Shown in pieces: positions 45,028-54,094 of a stretch of 64,000 nt of DNA. The DNA is from Hoeflea_A sp965216535 (GTDB taxonomy: Bacteria > Pseudomonadota > Alphaproteobacteria > Rhizobiales > Rhizobiaceae). Location: assembly GCA_965216535.1 (NCBI GenBank), contig OZ244175.1, positions 372,001-436,000 on the forward strand, in the 5' to 3' direction. The first letter of the stretch is position 1, and each line of letters opens with the position of its first letter. The notes under the pieces are model-generated. The model was not told where the DNA came from. It saw only the letters and a list, made by a program, of their open reading frames with translations, and searched no databases. The translations under genes were made by a program, and so were the position numbers.

Positions 45028-45788
45028 AGTTGGCGGGACGACGTATCCTCATAACTGGTGCCGCTTCCGGAATTGGCCGCGCAACGGCGGCGCTTTTCCG
45101 GACGGAGGGCGCTGCCGTCGGGCTCCTGGATCACAATGCAGAGAAGCTGACTGAGGCGTTGCGTGAAATCGAACAGGGCAGCGGGCCAATGGTCTGTTCA
45201 GAGGTCATCGATCTGACCGATGATGACAAAGTCCCGCCCGCGATCGATCGGCTTTCAGAGGCGCTGGGCGGTCTTGACGGTCTGGTCGGATCCGCGGGCA
45301 TCGACCTGCGGCGCCCGTTTGACGAAATGAGCGCCACCGACTGGCGGCGGGTTCTCGACGTCAATCTGACCGGCGCCTTCAATGCGACCCACGCCGTTCT
45401 GCCTCATCTTCGCGATGCCGGCTCGGGAACCATCGTCCAGATCGCGTCGGGCGCGGCATTGCGTCCGCTGGCGGCCCGAAGCGCCTATTGTGCATCGAAG
45501 GCGGGGCTGGTGATGTTTGCGAAGGCTTTGGCAGTCGATCTCGCGCCCCACGACATCCGGGTCAATGCAATCTGCCCGGGCATCGTCGATACGCCGCTTT
45601 TTCGCCAGTCTTTCGAGCATGCCGAGGAGCCCGAGGCAGAGTTCGAAAGCATCCTGGATCGCTATCTGATCCAGCGTGTTGGCCATCCCGCCGATATCGC
45701 CAACGCAGCGCTGTTCATGAGCTGTTCGGACTCATCCCAAATCACCGGCACGGCGCTCGCGGTCGATGGCGGGCGGACTTTCCACTGA
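45024..45788 (+). CDS. short-chain dehydrogenase/reductase 1
   Basis: A 254-residue classical SDR. NAD(P)-binding TGAASGIGRAT (11-21), with Asp36 (LLDHN) favouring NAD(H). The catalytic residues are Ser142, Tyr155 and Lys159 (SAYCASK). The C-terminal NAICPGIVDTPLF and ITGTALAVDGG segments are normal. It overlaps the hydrolase by ATGA, so is translationally linked. It probably oxidises or reduces a hydroxyl or carbonyl of the imported compound. Confidence 0.9.
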   Translation: MKLAGRRILITGAASGIGRATAALFRTEGAAVGLLDHNAEKLTEALREIEQGSGPMVCSEVIDLTDDDKVPPAIDRLSEALGGLDGLVGSAGIDLRRPFDEMSATDWRRVLDVNLTGAFNATHAVLPHLRDAGSGTIVQIASGAALRPLAARSAYCASKAGLVMFAKALAVDLAPHDIRVNAICPGIVDTPLFRQSFEHAEEPEAEFESILDRYLIQRVGHPADIANAALFMSCSDSSQITGTALAVDGGRTFH

Positions 45789-45800
45789 GAGGCAGAGCAC

Positions 45801-46559
45801 ATGTCTCCATTCGATCTCAAAGGTGTGGCGCTTGTTACCGGAGCGGCCAACGGAATTGGCCGCGCCAGCGCATTGGCGTTGGCGCGAGCTGGAGCCGATC
45901 TTGCGCTTCTGGATCTTGAAGAACAGACACTCGAGAGCCTCAGGAGCGAAATCCACACCCTTGGACGAAACGTGCTTCCGATCCGGGTCGACTGCACGAA
46001 TGCCGAAGCCATGGAGGAGGCGGTCACACGCGTCGAGACCGAGTTGGGCACGATCGAAGTGCTGTTCAACAATGTCGGACAGAGCGCACGTGAACGCGCC
46101 GGACAATTTGTTACATCAAAGGAGGAGACTTGGCGTTTTGTCCTCGAAGTCTCGCTAATGACCACCTTGCGCACCAGCAGACTGGTTGCGCCGGCCATGG
46201 TGACACGTGGGCGTGGTCGGATCATCAACATGTCCACGGAATCGGCCTTTGTTGGTGATGCCGGCCTGGCCGATTACGCGGCCGCCAAAATGGGAGTTGT
46301 CGGCTTTACCCGCACGTTGGCGCGTGAACTGGCGCCGCATGGCATTAACATCAACGCCGTTGCACCAGGCGCCATCAAGACTCGGGCCCATAAAAGTCTG
46401 CCGACCGACGTGATCGATCGGATTCGCGACAGTGTGCCACTCGGTTACGTCGGCGCGCCGGAGGATGTGGCCAATGTGGTTCATTTCCTCGCCAGCGACG
46501 CCAGTCGTTACGTCACCGGTCAGACTCTTCTGATCGACGGCGGGCGGTGGATGATTTGA
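45801..46559 (+). CDS. short-chain dehydrogenase/reductase 2
   Basis: A 252-residue classical SDR with cofactor motif TGAANGIGRAS (13-23), Asp38 (LLDLE) again suggesting NAD(H), and catalytic Tyr159/Lys163 (DYAAAK). The Ser lies in the NMSTESAF stretch (Ser145 or Ser148). It is 12 bp after SDR 1 but clearly not a recent duplicate: the active-site surroundings differ. Two SDRs in series suggest successive redox steps or opposing stereochemistry. Confidence 0.88.
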   Translation: MSPFDLKGVALVTGAANGIGRASALALARAGADLALLDLEEQTLESLRSEIHTLGRNVLPIRVDCTNAEAMEEAVTRVETELGTIEVLFNNVGQSARERAGQFVTSKEETWRFVLEVSLMTTLRTSRLVAPAMVTRGRGRIINMSTESAFVGDAGLADYAAAKMGVVGFTRTLARELAPHGININAVAPGAIKTRAHKSLPTDVIDRIRDSVPLGYVGAPEDVANVVHFLASDASRYVTGQTLLIDGGRWMI

Positions 46560-46568
46560 GGGGCAGCG

Positions 46569-47969
46569 ATGCAACCGGATAATCCGATTGGGATGACTGC
46601 GATCGACATAGCGCGACGGGTCGGTCGGCGTGAAATGACCGCCCGTTTCGTGACGGAGGCGACGCTGTCGCATATTGAGGCGACGGAGGCACGCGCCAAC
46701 GCATTCATTCATGTCGATGCGACCGGTGCACTGTCCGCAGCCGACGCGGTTGATGCAAAGCTTGCGGCCGGAGAAGAGCCCGGACCACTGGCCGGTGTTT
46801 CGGTTTCGGTCAAGGACCTGGTGCATGTCGCAGGCATGCCGACCTCGTTCGGCTCGCGCGCCTTTGAAGGCGCTCCGGCGCCGGAAGACGCGGTGCCGGT
46901 TGCGCGTTTGCGTGCGGCGGGTGCTGTTCTAATCGGCAAGACGACGACCCCCGAGTTTGGCCACAAGCCGATCACCAGCAGCCCGCTCTTCGGCAAAACA
47001 CTCAATCCGTTTGATCCGGCCTACACCAGTGGCGGTTCGAGCGGCGGCGCAGCTGCATCCGTTGCCTGGCAACACGTGCCGCTGGCCGTCGGGACCGACG
47101 GTGGTGGTTCGGTCCGTATTCCGGCGTCGGTCTGCGGGATTTTCGGGCTGAAGGCGACGCAAGGGCGTATTCCGCATGTCCATGCCGGCGATCTCTTTGC
47201 CAATAATTCCTTCATCGGACCGATGGCGCGCACCCCTGACGACCTCCGCCTGATGTACGAGGTCATGTCCGGGCCGACCTCTGGCGACCCGTGGTCGAAA
47301 TGTCTTCCGGGCGACCACCGGCCGCCGGAGCAACTGCGGATTGGTTGGGCGCTGACCGTCGGAAACAAGGTGGTCGAACCGGATGTCGCGGCGGCGGTCA
47401 AAGAGGCAGTGACCAGTTTGGCTGCCATCGGAGCAGAGGTTGCCGAGGTCGATCTCGATTTCGTCTCCCTGGAACCGCATTTCCGCGTCATCCTTGAAAC
47501 GATGCTAGCGGCCCGTGCCGGGGAACTCGTGACCGACCGGCCGGATCTGTTCGACCCGACCTTCGTCACCACGGTGCACCACGGACAGGAGCGCACTGGC
47601 GTCGAGGTCCAAAACGCAGCAGGTTTTCGAACCCATGTCTACCGACAGGTCGAACAACACTTTGCTGGCTATGATTACCTGGTCACACCGACCCTGTCGG
47701 CCACATCGATCCCGATGGAAACCGATCCGCATGCCGAGCTGACAATCGCCGACACCAATTGCGGCAAGATCCGCGCGGCCTGGTATCCCTATACTTTACC
47801 CTTCAACCTGACCGGCCACCCGGCAATAACTCTGCCCATTGGATGGGATCGGAAAGGACTGCCGATCGGGTTGCAGATCGTCGGGCGCTGGTACGATGAG
47901 AACGGATTGATTGATCTCGCCAGCAAGCTTTACGCGGCCCTCTCCCCGCAGGTGCGTGTCGCCGGCTGA
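46569..47969 (+). CDS. amidase signature family hydrolase
   Basis: A 466-residue amidase with an intact Ser-cisSer-Lys triad: Lys82 (VSVKDL), Ser157 in the TSGGSSGG loop, and nucleophile Ser181 (GTDGGGSVRIPAS). The spacing of 24 residues between the two serines is the family standard. It hydrolyses a carboxamide to acid plus ammonia. As the last gene of the operon it could cleave the half-amide left after ring opening by the CE4-like enzyme. Not GatA: no gatB/C are near. Confidence 0.9.
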   Translation: MQPDNPIGMTAIDIARRVGRREMTARFVTEATLSHIEATEARANAFIHVDATGALSAADAVDAKLAAGEEPGPLAGVSVSVKDLVHVAGMPTSFGSRAFEGAPAPEDAVPVARLRAAGAVLIGKTTTPEFGHKPITSSPLFGKTLNPFDPAYTSGGSSGGAAASVAWQHVPLAVGTDGGGSVRIPASVCGIFGLKATQGRIPHVHAGDLFANNSFIGPMARTPDDLRLMYEVMSGPTSGDPWSKCLPGDHRPPEQLRIGWALTVGNKVVEPDVAAAVKEAVTSLAAIGAEVAEVDLDFVSLEPHFRVILETMLAARAGELVTDRPDLFDPTFVTTVHHGQERTGVEVQNAAGFRTHVYRQVEQHFAGYDYLVTPTLSATSIPMETDPHAELTIADTNCGKIRAAWYPYTLPFNLTGHPAITLPIGWDRKGLPIGLQIVGRWYDENGLIDLASKLYAALSPQVRVAG

Positions 47970-48023
47970 GTATTGTTGTGGCAGGCGGCTTCGCCGGCGA
48001 TAGCGTTAAGCCGGCCCCCTACA

Positions 48024-48467
48024 TCAGGACCGGTTCTCGAACGCGGCACCCAGGACGATAGAGGACGTCGTGCGTTCGACGCCTTCGATCTGACCGAACT
48101 CCTGCAAAACCTGGTTCAGGCGCAAGGCGGTCTCCGCATCGACGATGACGATCAGGTCGAAGGCGCCGCTGACCGAATAGCAGGACCTGGCCTCGACGGT
48201 TTCGCCGATCTTGCGGACGATCTCGGTCGTGTATTTCGGATCCACAGTGAAACGGACGATCGCCTGCAGCCGGTCTTCTTCCGCATGCTTGCCCAGACGG
48301 ATCGTGTAGCCGGCGATGACGCCATCACGCTCCAGACGGGACATGCGGTCCTGAACAGCCGAGCGGGACAGGCCGAGGCGACGCGCCAGCGAAGCGGTGG
48401 CTTCGCGCGCATTCGCCTTGAGAAGCTCGACCAATTTCGAGTCCACACTGTCCAACCTGCGTTTCAT
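48024..48467 (-). CDS. Lrp/AsnC family transcriptional regulator
   Basis: A 147-residue Lrp protein: HTH KLVELLKANAREATASLARRLGLSRSAVQDRMSRLERDGVIAGYTI (about 8-55), then the RAM ligand-binding domain (70-140). GGAG lies before the ATG at 48467. It diverges from the 13-gene operon with a 240-bp shared region containing inverted repeats, so it is the likely regulator, responding to an amino acid or the operon's substrate. Its last codons are echoed in a short relic at 39527-39559. Confidence 0.9.
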   Translation of the reverse strand: MKRRLDSVDSKLVELLKANAREATASLARRLGLSRSAVQDRMSRLERDGVIAGYTIRLGKHAEEDRLQAIVRFTVDPKYTTEIVRKIGETVEARSCYSVSGAFDLIVIVDAETALRLNQVLQEFGQIEGVERTTSSIVLGAAFENRS

Positions 48468-48504
48468 CGCCTGCTCCGTTATTTCGATGGCAAATTTACC
48501 GAAA

Positions 48505-48588
48505 AATTGTCGATACGAGGGATTGTATCCGGTTTTGCGCCATTTTTACAATAAATCAGACAGGCATTCCATCGTTTCGACGACAATT
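48505..48588. promoter_or_regulatory. inverted repeats in the Lrp/operon divergent region
   Basis: AATTGTCG (48505-48512) is matched inverted by CGACAATT (48581-48588), and between them GATAC (48512-48516) pairs with GTATC (48525-48529). Lrp-type regulators bind several spaced, loosely palindromic sites, so these are candidate boxes controlling lrp and the 13-gene operon. The rest of 48468-48707 is AT-rich without a gene. Confidence 0.4.
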
Positions 48589-48707
48589 CGCCGAATCGTT
48601 GGCACCAAGCGAAACAACAAAACCAATAACCGGAACACGATTTCGGGCCCGTATTCGGAGGCAGCGCCGTGGGCGTCGTCAGGTCCAACAAAGGAGTCAG
48701 GAAACCA

Positions 48708-50246
48708 ATGAAAAAGTATCTTTCAGCACTGGCCATCACCGCCGCGCTCAGCTCAACCGCTTTGGCGGCCGAACTGAGAACCAACATCAATGCCGACCCG
48801 GCTATGGTCGATCCGATCACCTATTCCGAGCTCATTGCCGGCGACGTCATGGCCAATGTCTATGAGGGTTTTGTCGCCCTGGATGCCGAGGGCAATGTCG
48901 TTCCGGCGCTGGCCGAAAGCTGGACGGCGCATGATGACGGCCTCGGCTTCCAGTTCAAGCTGCGCCCCGGCGTCAAATTCCACAGCGGCCGTGATTTCGG
49001 TGCCAAGGATGTCAAATACACGTTCGAACAGTTGCTGATCCCCGGAAATCGCGGCGGTCTCAACGCCAGATATCTCAACAACATCGTCGGATCGAAGGCC
49101 GTCAAGGATGGCGAAACCACCGATCTGGAAGGCGTCAAGGTGGTCGACGATCACACGCTGGATGTCCGATTCTCATCACCGGACGTGCTCTTCCCGATCT
49201 ATCCGTTCTTCTTCATGGACAGCGGTATCGTTGACGAACTGGGCGATGACTGGGCAACCAAGGCATCGGCCGGAACCGGACCGTTCAGCTTCAAGGAATG
49301 GAACATCGGACGCAACGTCGCGCTGGAAGCGTTCCCGGACTACTGGGGTGGCGCACCGGCGATCGACGGCGTCCAGTTCCTGATCGTGCCGAGCGGCGAT
49401 ACGGCTGTTTCGATGTACGAAGCCGGCGAATTGGACCTTGTCTACGCCGATACGCCAACCATCCGGCGCATCCTGAAGGACCCGCAGTTCGAGCCGGATA
49501 TCATCAAGTCGCCTGCGGCGCAGATCCGCTATCTGGGCATGAACCAGAACCTCTATGAGCCGTTCAAGGACATCCGCGTTCGTGAAGCCGTCTGCATCGG
49601 TTTCGACCGCAACGCCATGATTGACGGTCTCTACCAGGGTGCGGCCTTTCCGCTCTACGGCCAGGTCACGCCGGGAGTTGCCGGCTACAATCCGAACCTG
49701 AAGGAAATCCCGTACGATCCGGAGCGCGCCAAGGCGCTGCTGGCCGAAGCCGGCTATCCGAATGGAGAGGGCATGCCGCCGATCAAGGTGACCAGCACCG
49801 AACCCAACAAGAACGACATCACCTATTTCGCCAGCCAGTTCAAGGAAGTGCTGGGCATTCCGGTCGAGGTCGAGGTTGTCGAACGCGGCACACACATCAA
49901 ACGCATGAATGCCGGTGAAGTGCCGTTCTTCCCGTGGGGCTGGTCGGCCGGTTATCCCGACGCGCTCTACTTCCTCAGCCAGGTCTGGTACGGACCGAGC
50001 ACCTACAACCGCTCGCGCTGGCAGAACGATGATTTCGACGCGCTGATCGAGAAGGCGCAGGGCACGGCGGACGAGCAGGAACGCTACAAGATGTACAACC
50101 AGGCCGAGGAAATCCTCATCAACGATTGGGGAACCTGTCCGACCACGGTGCGCATGCAGGTGGCATTGGCGAAGCCGAACGTGGAGGGCGTGGCCTTGAC
50201 ACCCTTCCGGTTCCTGCCCTTCGGTGATGTAAAGATCAGCGAGTAA
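48708..50246 (+). CDS. dipeptide-type ABC transporter solute-binding protein
   Basis: A 512-residue SBP_bac_5 protein with a Sec signal (MKKYLSALAITAALSSTALA-AE). Landmarks are TNINADPAMVDPITYSE, VVPALAESWTAHDDG, FQFKLRPGVKFHSGRDFGAKDV and ASAGTGPFSFKEWNIG. Start at 48708 is preceded by AGGAG; an upstream GTG frame adds only 13 residues. It opens the 13-gene operon. The ligand is unknown; the many downstream hydrolases suggest an amide or peptide-like compound. Confidence 0.92.
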   Translation: MKKYLSALAITAALSSTALAAELRTNINADPAMVDPITYSELIAGDVMANVYEGFVALDAEGNVVPALAESWTAHDDGLGFQFKLRPGVKFHSGRDFGAKDVKYTFEQLLIPGNRGGLNARYLNNIVGSKAVKDGETTDLEGVKVVDDHTLDVRFSSPDVLFPIYPFFFMDSGIVDELGDDWATKASAGTGPFSFKEWNIGRNVALEAFPDYWGGAPAIDGVQFLIVPSGDTAVSMYEAGELDLVYADTPTIRRILKDPQFEPDIIKSPAAQIRYLGMNQNLYEPFKDIRVREAVCIGFDRNAMIDGLYQGAAFPLYGQVTPGVAGYNPNLKEIPYDPERAKALLAEAGYPNGEGMPPIKVTSTEPNKNDITYFASQFKEVLGIPVEVEVVERGTHIKRMNAGEVPFFPWGWSAGYPDALYFLSQVWYGPSTYNRSRWQNDDFDALIEKAQGTADEQERYKMYNQAEEILINDWGTCPTTVRMQVALAKPNVEGVALTPFRFLPFGDVKISE

Positions 50247-50284
50247 ACCAAAGCCGCACCCCCGGCCCTGTCACGAGTTCGACC

Positions 50285-51223
50285 ATGTTAAAATATGCCG
50301 CACGGCGAATGACGGGCCTGCTGGGGGTGTGGTTCCTCGCCGTGGTCATCACCTTCATCGCCGTGCAATTCGTGCCCGGCGATCCGATCATGGCGCTGCT
50401 GTCGGATAATTCCGGAGATGTCGAACTCGAGGCCCGGCTTCGCGCCGACTACGGTCTCGACCGGCCGCTGCCGGTCCAATTTCTCGACTATCTGGGCAAC
50501 ATTGCCAATGGCAGTTTCGGGCTCTCCTACCGCTATGCCGGCACCACGGTGTTCGAGGTGATCTCCGGCGGCTTGTTGATCTCGCCTGTCCTGGCGGTTC
50601 TGGCGATCGTGATCGCGGTGCCGCTGGGTGTCATTCTCGGTGTCTTCGCCGCGAGGCGTGCCAATTCCTGGGCCGACACGTCGGTGATCCTGGTTCTGGT
50701 CGCCGGCATATCGATCCCGAATTTCGCCATGGCGTCCTTCATCGTCTACCTCCTGTCGATCCAGTGGGCGCTGCTTCCGGTGGCCGGTTGGGGCGATCCC
50801 CAGCACATGATCATGCCGGTGGCCATTCTGGTTATTCCGCCGACCGCCTATATCGCCCGCCTCACGCGGACCTACATGCTGGAGGTGCTGCAGCAGGATT
50901 TCGTGCGGACCGCCAAAGCCAAGGGGCTGCGCGATCAGCTGGTGATCTATCGCCACGCCCTGCGCAACACGTTTGTGCCGCTGCTGACGACCATCGGCAT
51001 CATCTTCGGCGGCCTGTTGTCGGGAACCTTCGTCGTCGAAACGATCTTCAATATTCCGGGTCTCGGACGGCTGGCGATCGAATCGATCTTTGCCCGCGAC
51101 TACCCGGTGACCATGACCATCGTGCTGCTGTTCACGATGTTTTATTCGCTCATCAACCTGGCGGTGGATCTGGCCTATGGCGCGCTCGATCCGCGCATCC
51201 GCCTCGACCAGGGGAAAGACTGA
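50285..51223 (+). CDS. dipeptide-type ABC permease (DppB-like)
   Basis: A 312-residue permease with the DppB pattern: N-terminal helix at 11-30, FVPGDPIMALLSDNSGD, RADYGLDRPLPVQFLDYL, and coupling loop TAKAKGLRDQLVIYRHALRN (about 216-235). It begins 38 bp after the binding-protein stop, the largest gap in the operon apart from that before the MDR gene. Confidence 0.92.
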   Translation: MLKYAARRMTGLLGVWFLAVVITFIAVQFVPGDPIMALLSDNSGDVELEARLRADYGLDRPLPVQFLDYLGNIANGSFGLSYRYAGTTVFEVISGGLLISPVLAVLAIVIAVPLGVILGVFAARRANSWADTSVILVLVAGISIPNFAMASFIVYLLSIQWALLPVAGWGDPQHMIMPVAILVIPPTAYIARLTRTYMLEVLQQDFVRTAKAKGLRDQLVIYRHALRNTFVPLLTTIGIIFGGLLSGTFVVETIFNIPGLGRLAIESIFARDYPVTMTIVLLFTMFYSLINLAVDLAYGALDPRIRLDQGKD

Positions 51224-51225
51224 CC

Positions 51226-52095
51226 ATGGCGGAGCCCACGGTATCGTCAGCCGCAAGGTCGCGTTCGGATTTTCTGCTGCGGTTTCGCCGGTCGCGCAAT
51301 GCGATAATCGGCGCGACCATCGTCTCCCTGGTCATTCTGATGGCTCTGTTCGGCCCCTTTTTCATGACCCATGATCCGGTTCGCGTGAATGTTCTGGCCA
51401 GCTGGCAGGCGCCAGATCAGACCCACTGGATGGGAACCGACGCGCTGGGGCGCGACGTCTTTGCCCGCATCGTACTGGGCGCGCGCGTGTCGCTGCTGGT
51501 GTCGTTTTCGGTGCTGGCGATCACACTGACGATCGGCACCGTGCTTGGAATGTGCGCCGCCTATTTCGGCGGCTGGGTCGACGCGATCATTATGCGCACC
51601 GTCGACATCATCTTTGCCTTTCCCGAGCTGATCTTTGCCATTCTGATTGCCGCCATGCTGGGGCCGGGAACGCTGACGGTGATCATTGCCCTGTCGATGG
51701 TCTGGTGGCCCGGGATTGCGCGGCTGACGCGCTCGCTGGTGCTCGGACTCAAGCACGAGATGTTCATCGATGCGGCGATCACGTCGGGCACGCCGGTTCA
51801 CAAGATCATGCGCCGTCACTTCCTGCCCAACATCGTGGCGCCGCTGATCGTGCGCGCCTCGATCGGTGTGGGCTTCATCATCATGGCCGAAGCGACGCTG
51901 AGCTTCCTGGGTATTGGCATCCAGGAACCGCAACCCACCTGGGGCGCGATGATCCGGGACGGGCTGTCGCAATTGCGCACCGATCCGCATCTGGCGCTGT
52001 TCGCCAGCCTGGCCCTGGCGGTCACGATGATCGGCTTCAACCTGCTGGGCGACGGCCTGCGCGACATTCTCGATCCGAAGGTGCGCACCCAGTGA
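51226..52095 (+). CDS. dipeptide-type ABC permease (DppC-like)
   Basis: A 289-residue permease: N-terminal basic segment, helix from about 25, HWMGTDALGRDVFARI (DppC hallmark), five more helices, coupling loop with PVHKIMRRHFLPNIVAPL and LSFLGIGIQEPQPTWG. Starts two bases after permease B and overlaps the first ATPase (GTGA). Confidence 0.92.
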   Translation: MAEPTVSSAARSRSDFLLRFRRSRNAIIGATIVSLVILMALFGPFFMTHDPVRVNVLASWQAPDQTHWMGTDALGRDVFARIVLGARVSLLVSFSVLAITLTIGTVLGMCAAYFGGWVDAIIMRTVDIIFAFPELIFAILIAAMLGPGTLTVIIALSMVWWPGIARLTRSLVLGLKHEMFIDAAITSGTPVHKIMRRHFLPNIVAPLIVRASIGVGFIIMAEATLSFLGIGIQEPQPTWGAMIRDGLSQLRTDPHLALFASLALAVTMIGFNLLGDGLRDILDPKVRTQ

Positions 52096-53099
52096 AACCG
52101 CAAACCGACCCTCTGCTGGACGTGCGTGACCTGTCGGTTTCCTTTGCCGGCCTGCGTGGCTCTGTGCAGGTTCTCGATCGGGTGAGCTTTTCGGTCGAGC
52201 CTGGAGAGATCGTCGGCATCGTCGGCGAAAGCGGTTCCGGCAAATCGGTCACATCGCTGGCGATCATGGGCCTTCTGGGCGCGCAGGGAAAAGTCGACAG
52301 CGGTGCCATCCGTTTCGGCGACGACATGCTGACCGATCTGAGCGCGACCGAAATGCGCAAGAAGCGTGGCCGCGACCTGGCGATGATCTTCCAGGAACCG
52401 TCGACCAGCCTGAACCCGATCATTACGGTCGGGTTTCAGATTGCCGAGGTGTTGATCGAACACACGGACGCGGATCCGGCCGATGCGCATCGACAGGCCG
52501 TCGATCTGATGGACCGGGTCGGCATTCCGGCGCCGGACCGAAGGGCGAAGGATTATCCGCATCAGCTTTCAGGTGGCATGAAGCAGCGGATCATGATCGC
52601 CATGGCGCTGGCCTGCCGGCCACGGCTGCTGATTGCCGACGAGCCGACCACGGCACTCGATGTGACCATCCAGGCGCAGATTCTCGACCTGATCGTCGAA
52701 TTGCGCGACCAGCTCGACATGGCCGTGCTGCTGATTACCCACGATATGGGTGTGATTGCCGAGACCGTCGATCGGGTCGTGGTGATGTATTCCGGCCAGA
52801 TTGTCGAGCAATCGACGGCGCAGCGCCTGTTCGCCGATCCGCAGCACCCTTATACGCGGCTGCTGTTGCGCTCGATCCCGTCGGCGCAGCACAAGCAGGA
52901 CGTGCTGCCGGTGATCGAGGGCTCGGCCGCCGCTCCGTCGGAAGTTCTGCCGGGCTGCCGGTTTGCACCGCGCTGCCCGCTGGCCGCGCCGGAATGTGAG
53001 AACCCGGATCTGCCGCTTAAGACAATTGCTCCCGACCATTCGGCCCGCTGCGTCCGTCTCGACGCTGCTGGACGGCTGCTTGAGGAGGTGTCGGCATGA
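52092..53099 (+). CDS. dipeptide-type ABC ATP-binding protein (DppD-like)
   Basis: A 335-residue ATPase starting at GTG 52092, which overlaps the permease stop. Walker A GESGSGKSV, Q-loop MIFQEPSTSLNP, signature LSGGMKQR, Walker B LLIADEPTTALD, H-loop LLITHDMGVIAE, and the C-terminal oligopeptide-transporter domain with CRFAPRCPLAAPEC. All nucleotide-binding residues are intact, in contrast to NBD1 of the other peptide importer in this window. Confidence 0.92.
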   Translation: MKPQTDPLLDVRDLSVSFAGLRGSVQVLDRVSFSVEPGEIVGIVGESGSGKSVTSLAIMGLLGAQGKVDSGAIRFGDDMLTDLSATEMRKKRGRDLAMIFQEPSTSLNPIITVGFQIAEVLIEHTDADPADAHRQAVDLMDRVGIPAPDRRAKDYPHQLSGGMKQRIMIAMALACRPRLLIADEPTTALDVTIQAQILDLIVELRDQLDMAVLLITHDMGVIAETVDRVVVMYSGQIVEQSTAQRLFADPQHPYTRLLLRSIPSAQHKQDVLPVIEGSAAAPSEVLPGCRFAPRCPLAAPECENPDLPLKTIAPDHSARCVRLDAAGRLLEEVSA

Positions 53100-54094
53100 A
53101 CGGCACACCGATCCTGCGGCTCGAAAATGTCACCAAGAACTTCGCCATCCAGTCTGGCGGGCTGTGGCAGGCTGAACAGCATCTGCGCGCCGTCAACGAT
53201 GTGAGTCTTGACGTGCACGCCGGAGAAACGGTCGGCGTTGTCGGCGAATCCGGGTGCGGGAAGACCACGCTGGGCCGCACGATCCTGCGTCTGACAGATC
53301 CGAGTGCAGGGCGCATCCTGTTCGACGGACGCGATATCACGCAGCTGTCGCGCGCCGAAGAAAAGGCCATGCGCCAGGACATCCAGATCATCTTCCAGGA
53401 TCCCTATTCTTCGCTCAATCCGCGCATGAAGGTTCGCGACATCATCGCCGAGCCCCTGGAGAATTTTGTCTCCGACCGCGCCGAGATCGCGGCGCGGGTG
53501 CGGGAGGTGATGGAGATCGTCAAACTGCCGGTCGATTATGCCGACCGGTATCCGCACGAGTTTTCCGGCGGCCAGAGACAGCGCATCGGCATTGCCCGTG
53601 CCATCGCCATTCGCCCGCGCCTTATTGTCTGCGACGAGGCGGTTTCGGCTCTCGACGTTTCGGTACAGGCCCAGATCCTCAACCTGTTGAAGGCGATCCA
53701 GCAGCAGACCGGTGTGGCGCTGCTGTTCATATCCCACAATCTGGGCGTCGTGCGGTTTCTCAGCCACCGGGTGGCGGTGATGTATCTCGGGCGCGTCGTC
53801 GAACTGGCCCCGGAACAGGCGCTGTTCGAGACGCCGCGCCATCCCTATACCGCGGCTCTGCTGCGGGCGATCCCCGAAGCGGATTATGAACGGCGCGGCA
53901 CGCGCGCCCATCTGACGGGTGACATTCCCAGCCCCATCAACCCGCCACCCGGCTGCCCCTTTCACCAGAGATGCCCCAAGGCGCAGGATCTCTGCCGGAG
54001 CGATGAACCGGGCTTGGCCGAGCTGGAGCCCGGCCACTGGGGCGCCTGCCACTTTCCGAACACCGAGAATGAATGGATTCGCGATGCTGTATGA
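53096..54094 (+). CDS. dipeptide-type ABC ATP-binding protein (DppF-like)
   Basis: A 332-residue ATPase, with Walker A GESGCGKTT, IFQDPYSSLNPRM, signature FSGGQRQR, Walker B IVCDEAVSALD and the Cys-rich PPPGCPFHQRCPKAQDLC end. DEAVSALD rather than DEPVSALD is a known variant. It overlaps the DppD-like gene by ATGA and the hydrolase gene by 11 bases. Confidence 0.92.
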   Translation: MNGTPILRLENVTKNFAIQSGGLWQAEQHLRAVNDVSLDVHAGETVGVVGESGCGKTTLGRTILRLTDPSAGRILFDGRDITQLSRAEEKAMRQDIQIIFQDPYSSLNPRMKVRDIIAEPLENFVSDRAEIAARVREVMEIVKLPVDYADRYPHEFSGGQRQRIGIARAIAIRPRLIVCDEAVSALDVSVQAQILNLLKAIQQQTGVALLFISHNLGVVRFLSHRVAVMYLGRVVELAPEQALFETPRHPYTAALLRAIPEADYERRGTRAHLTGDIPSPINPPPGCPFHQRCPKAQDLCRSDEPGLAELEPGHWGACHFPNTENEWIRDAV

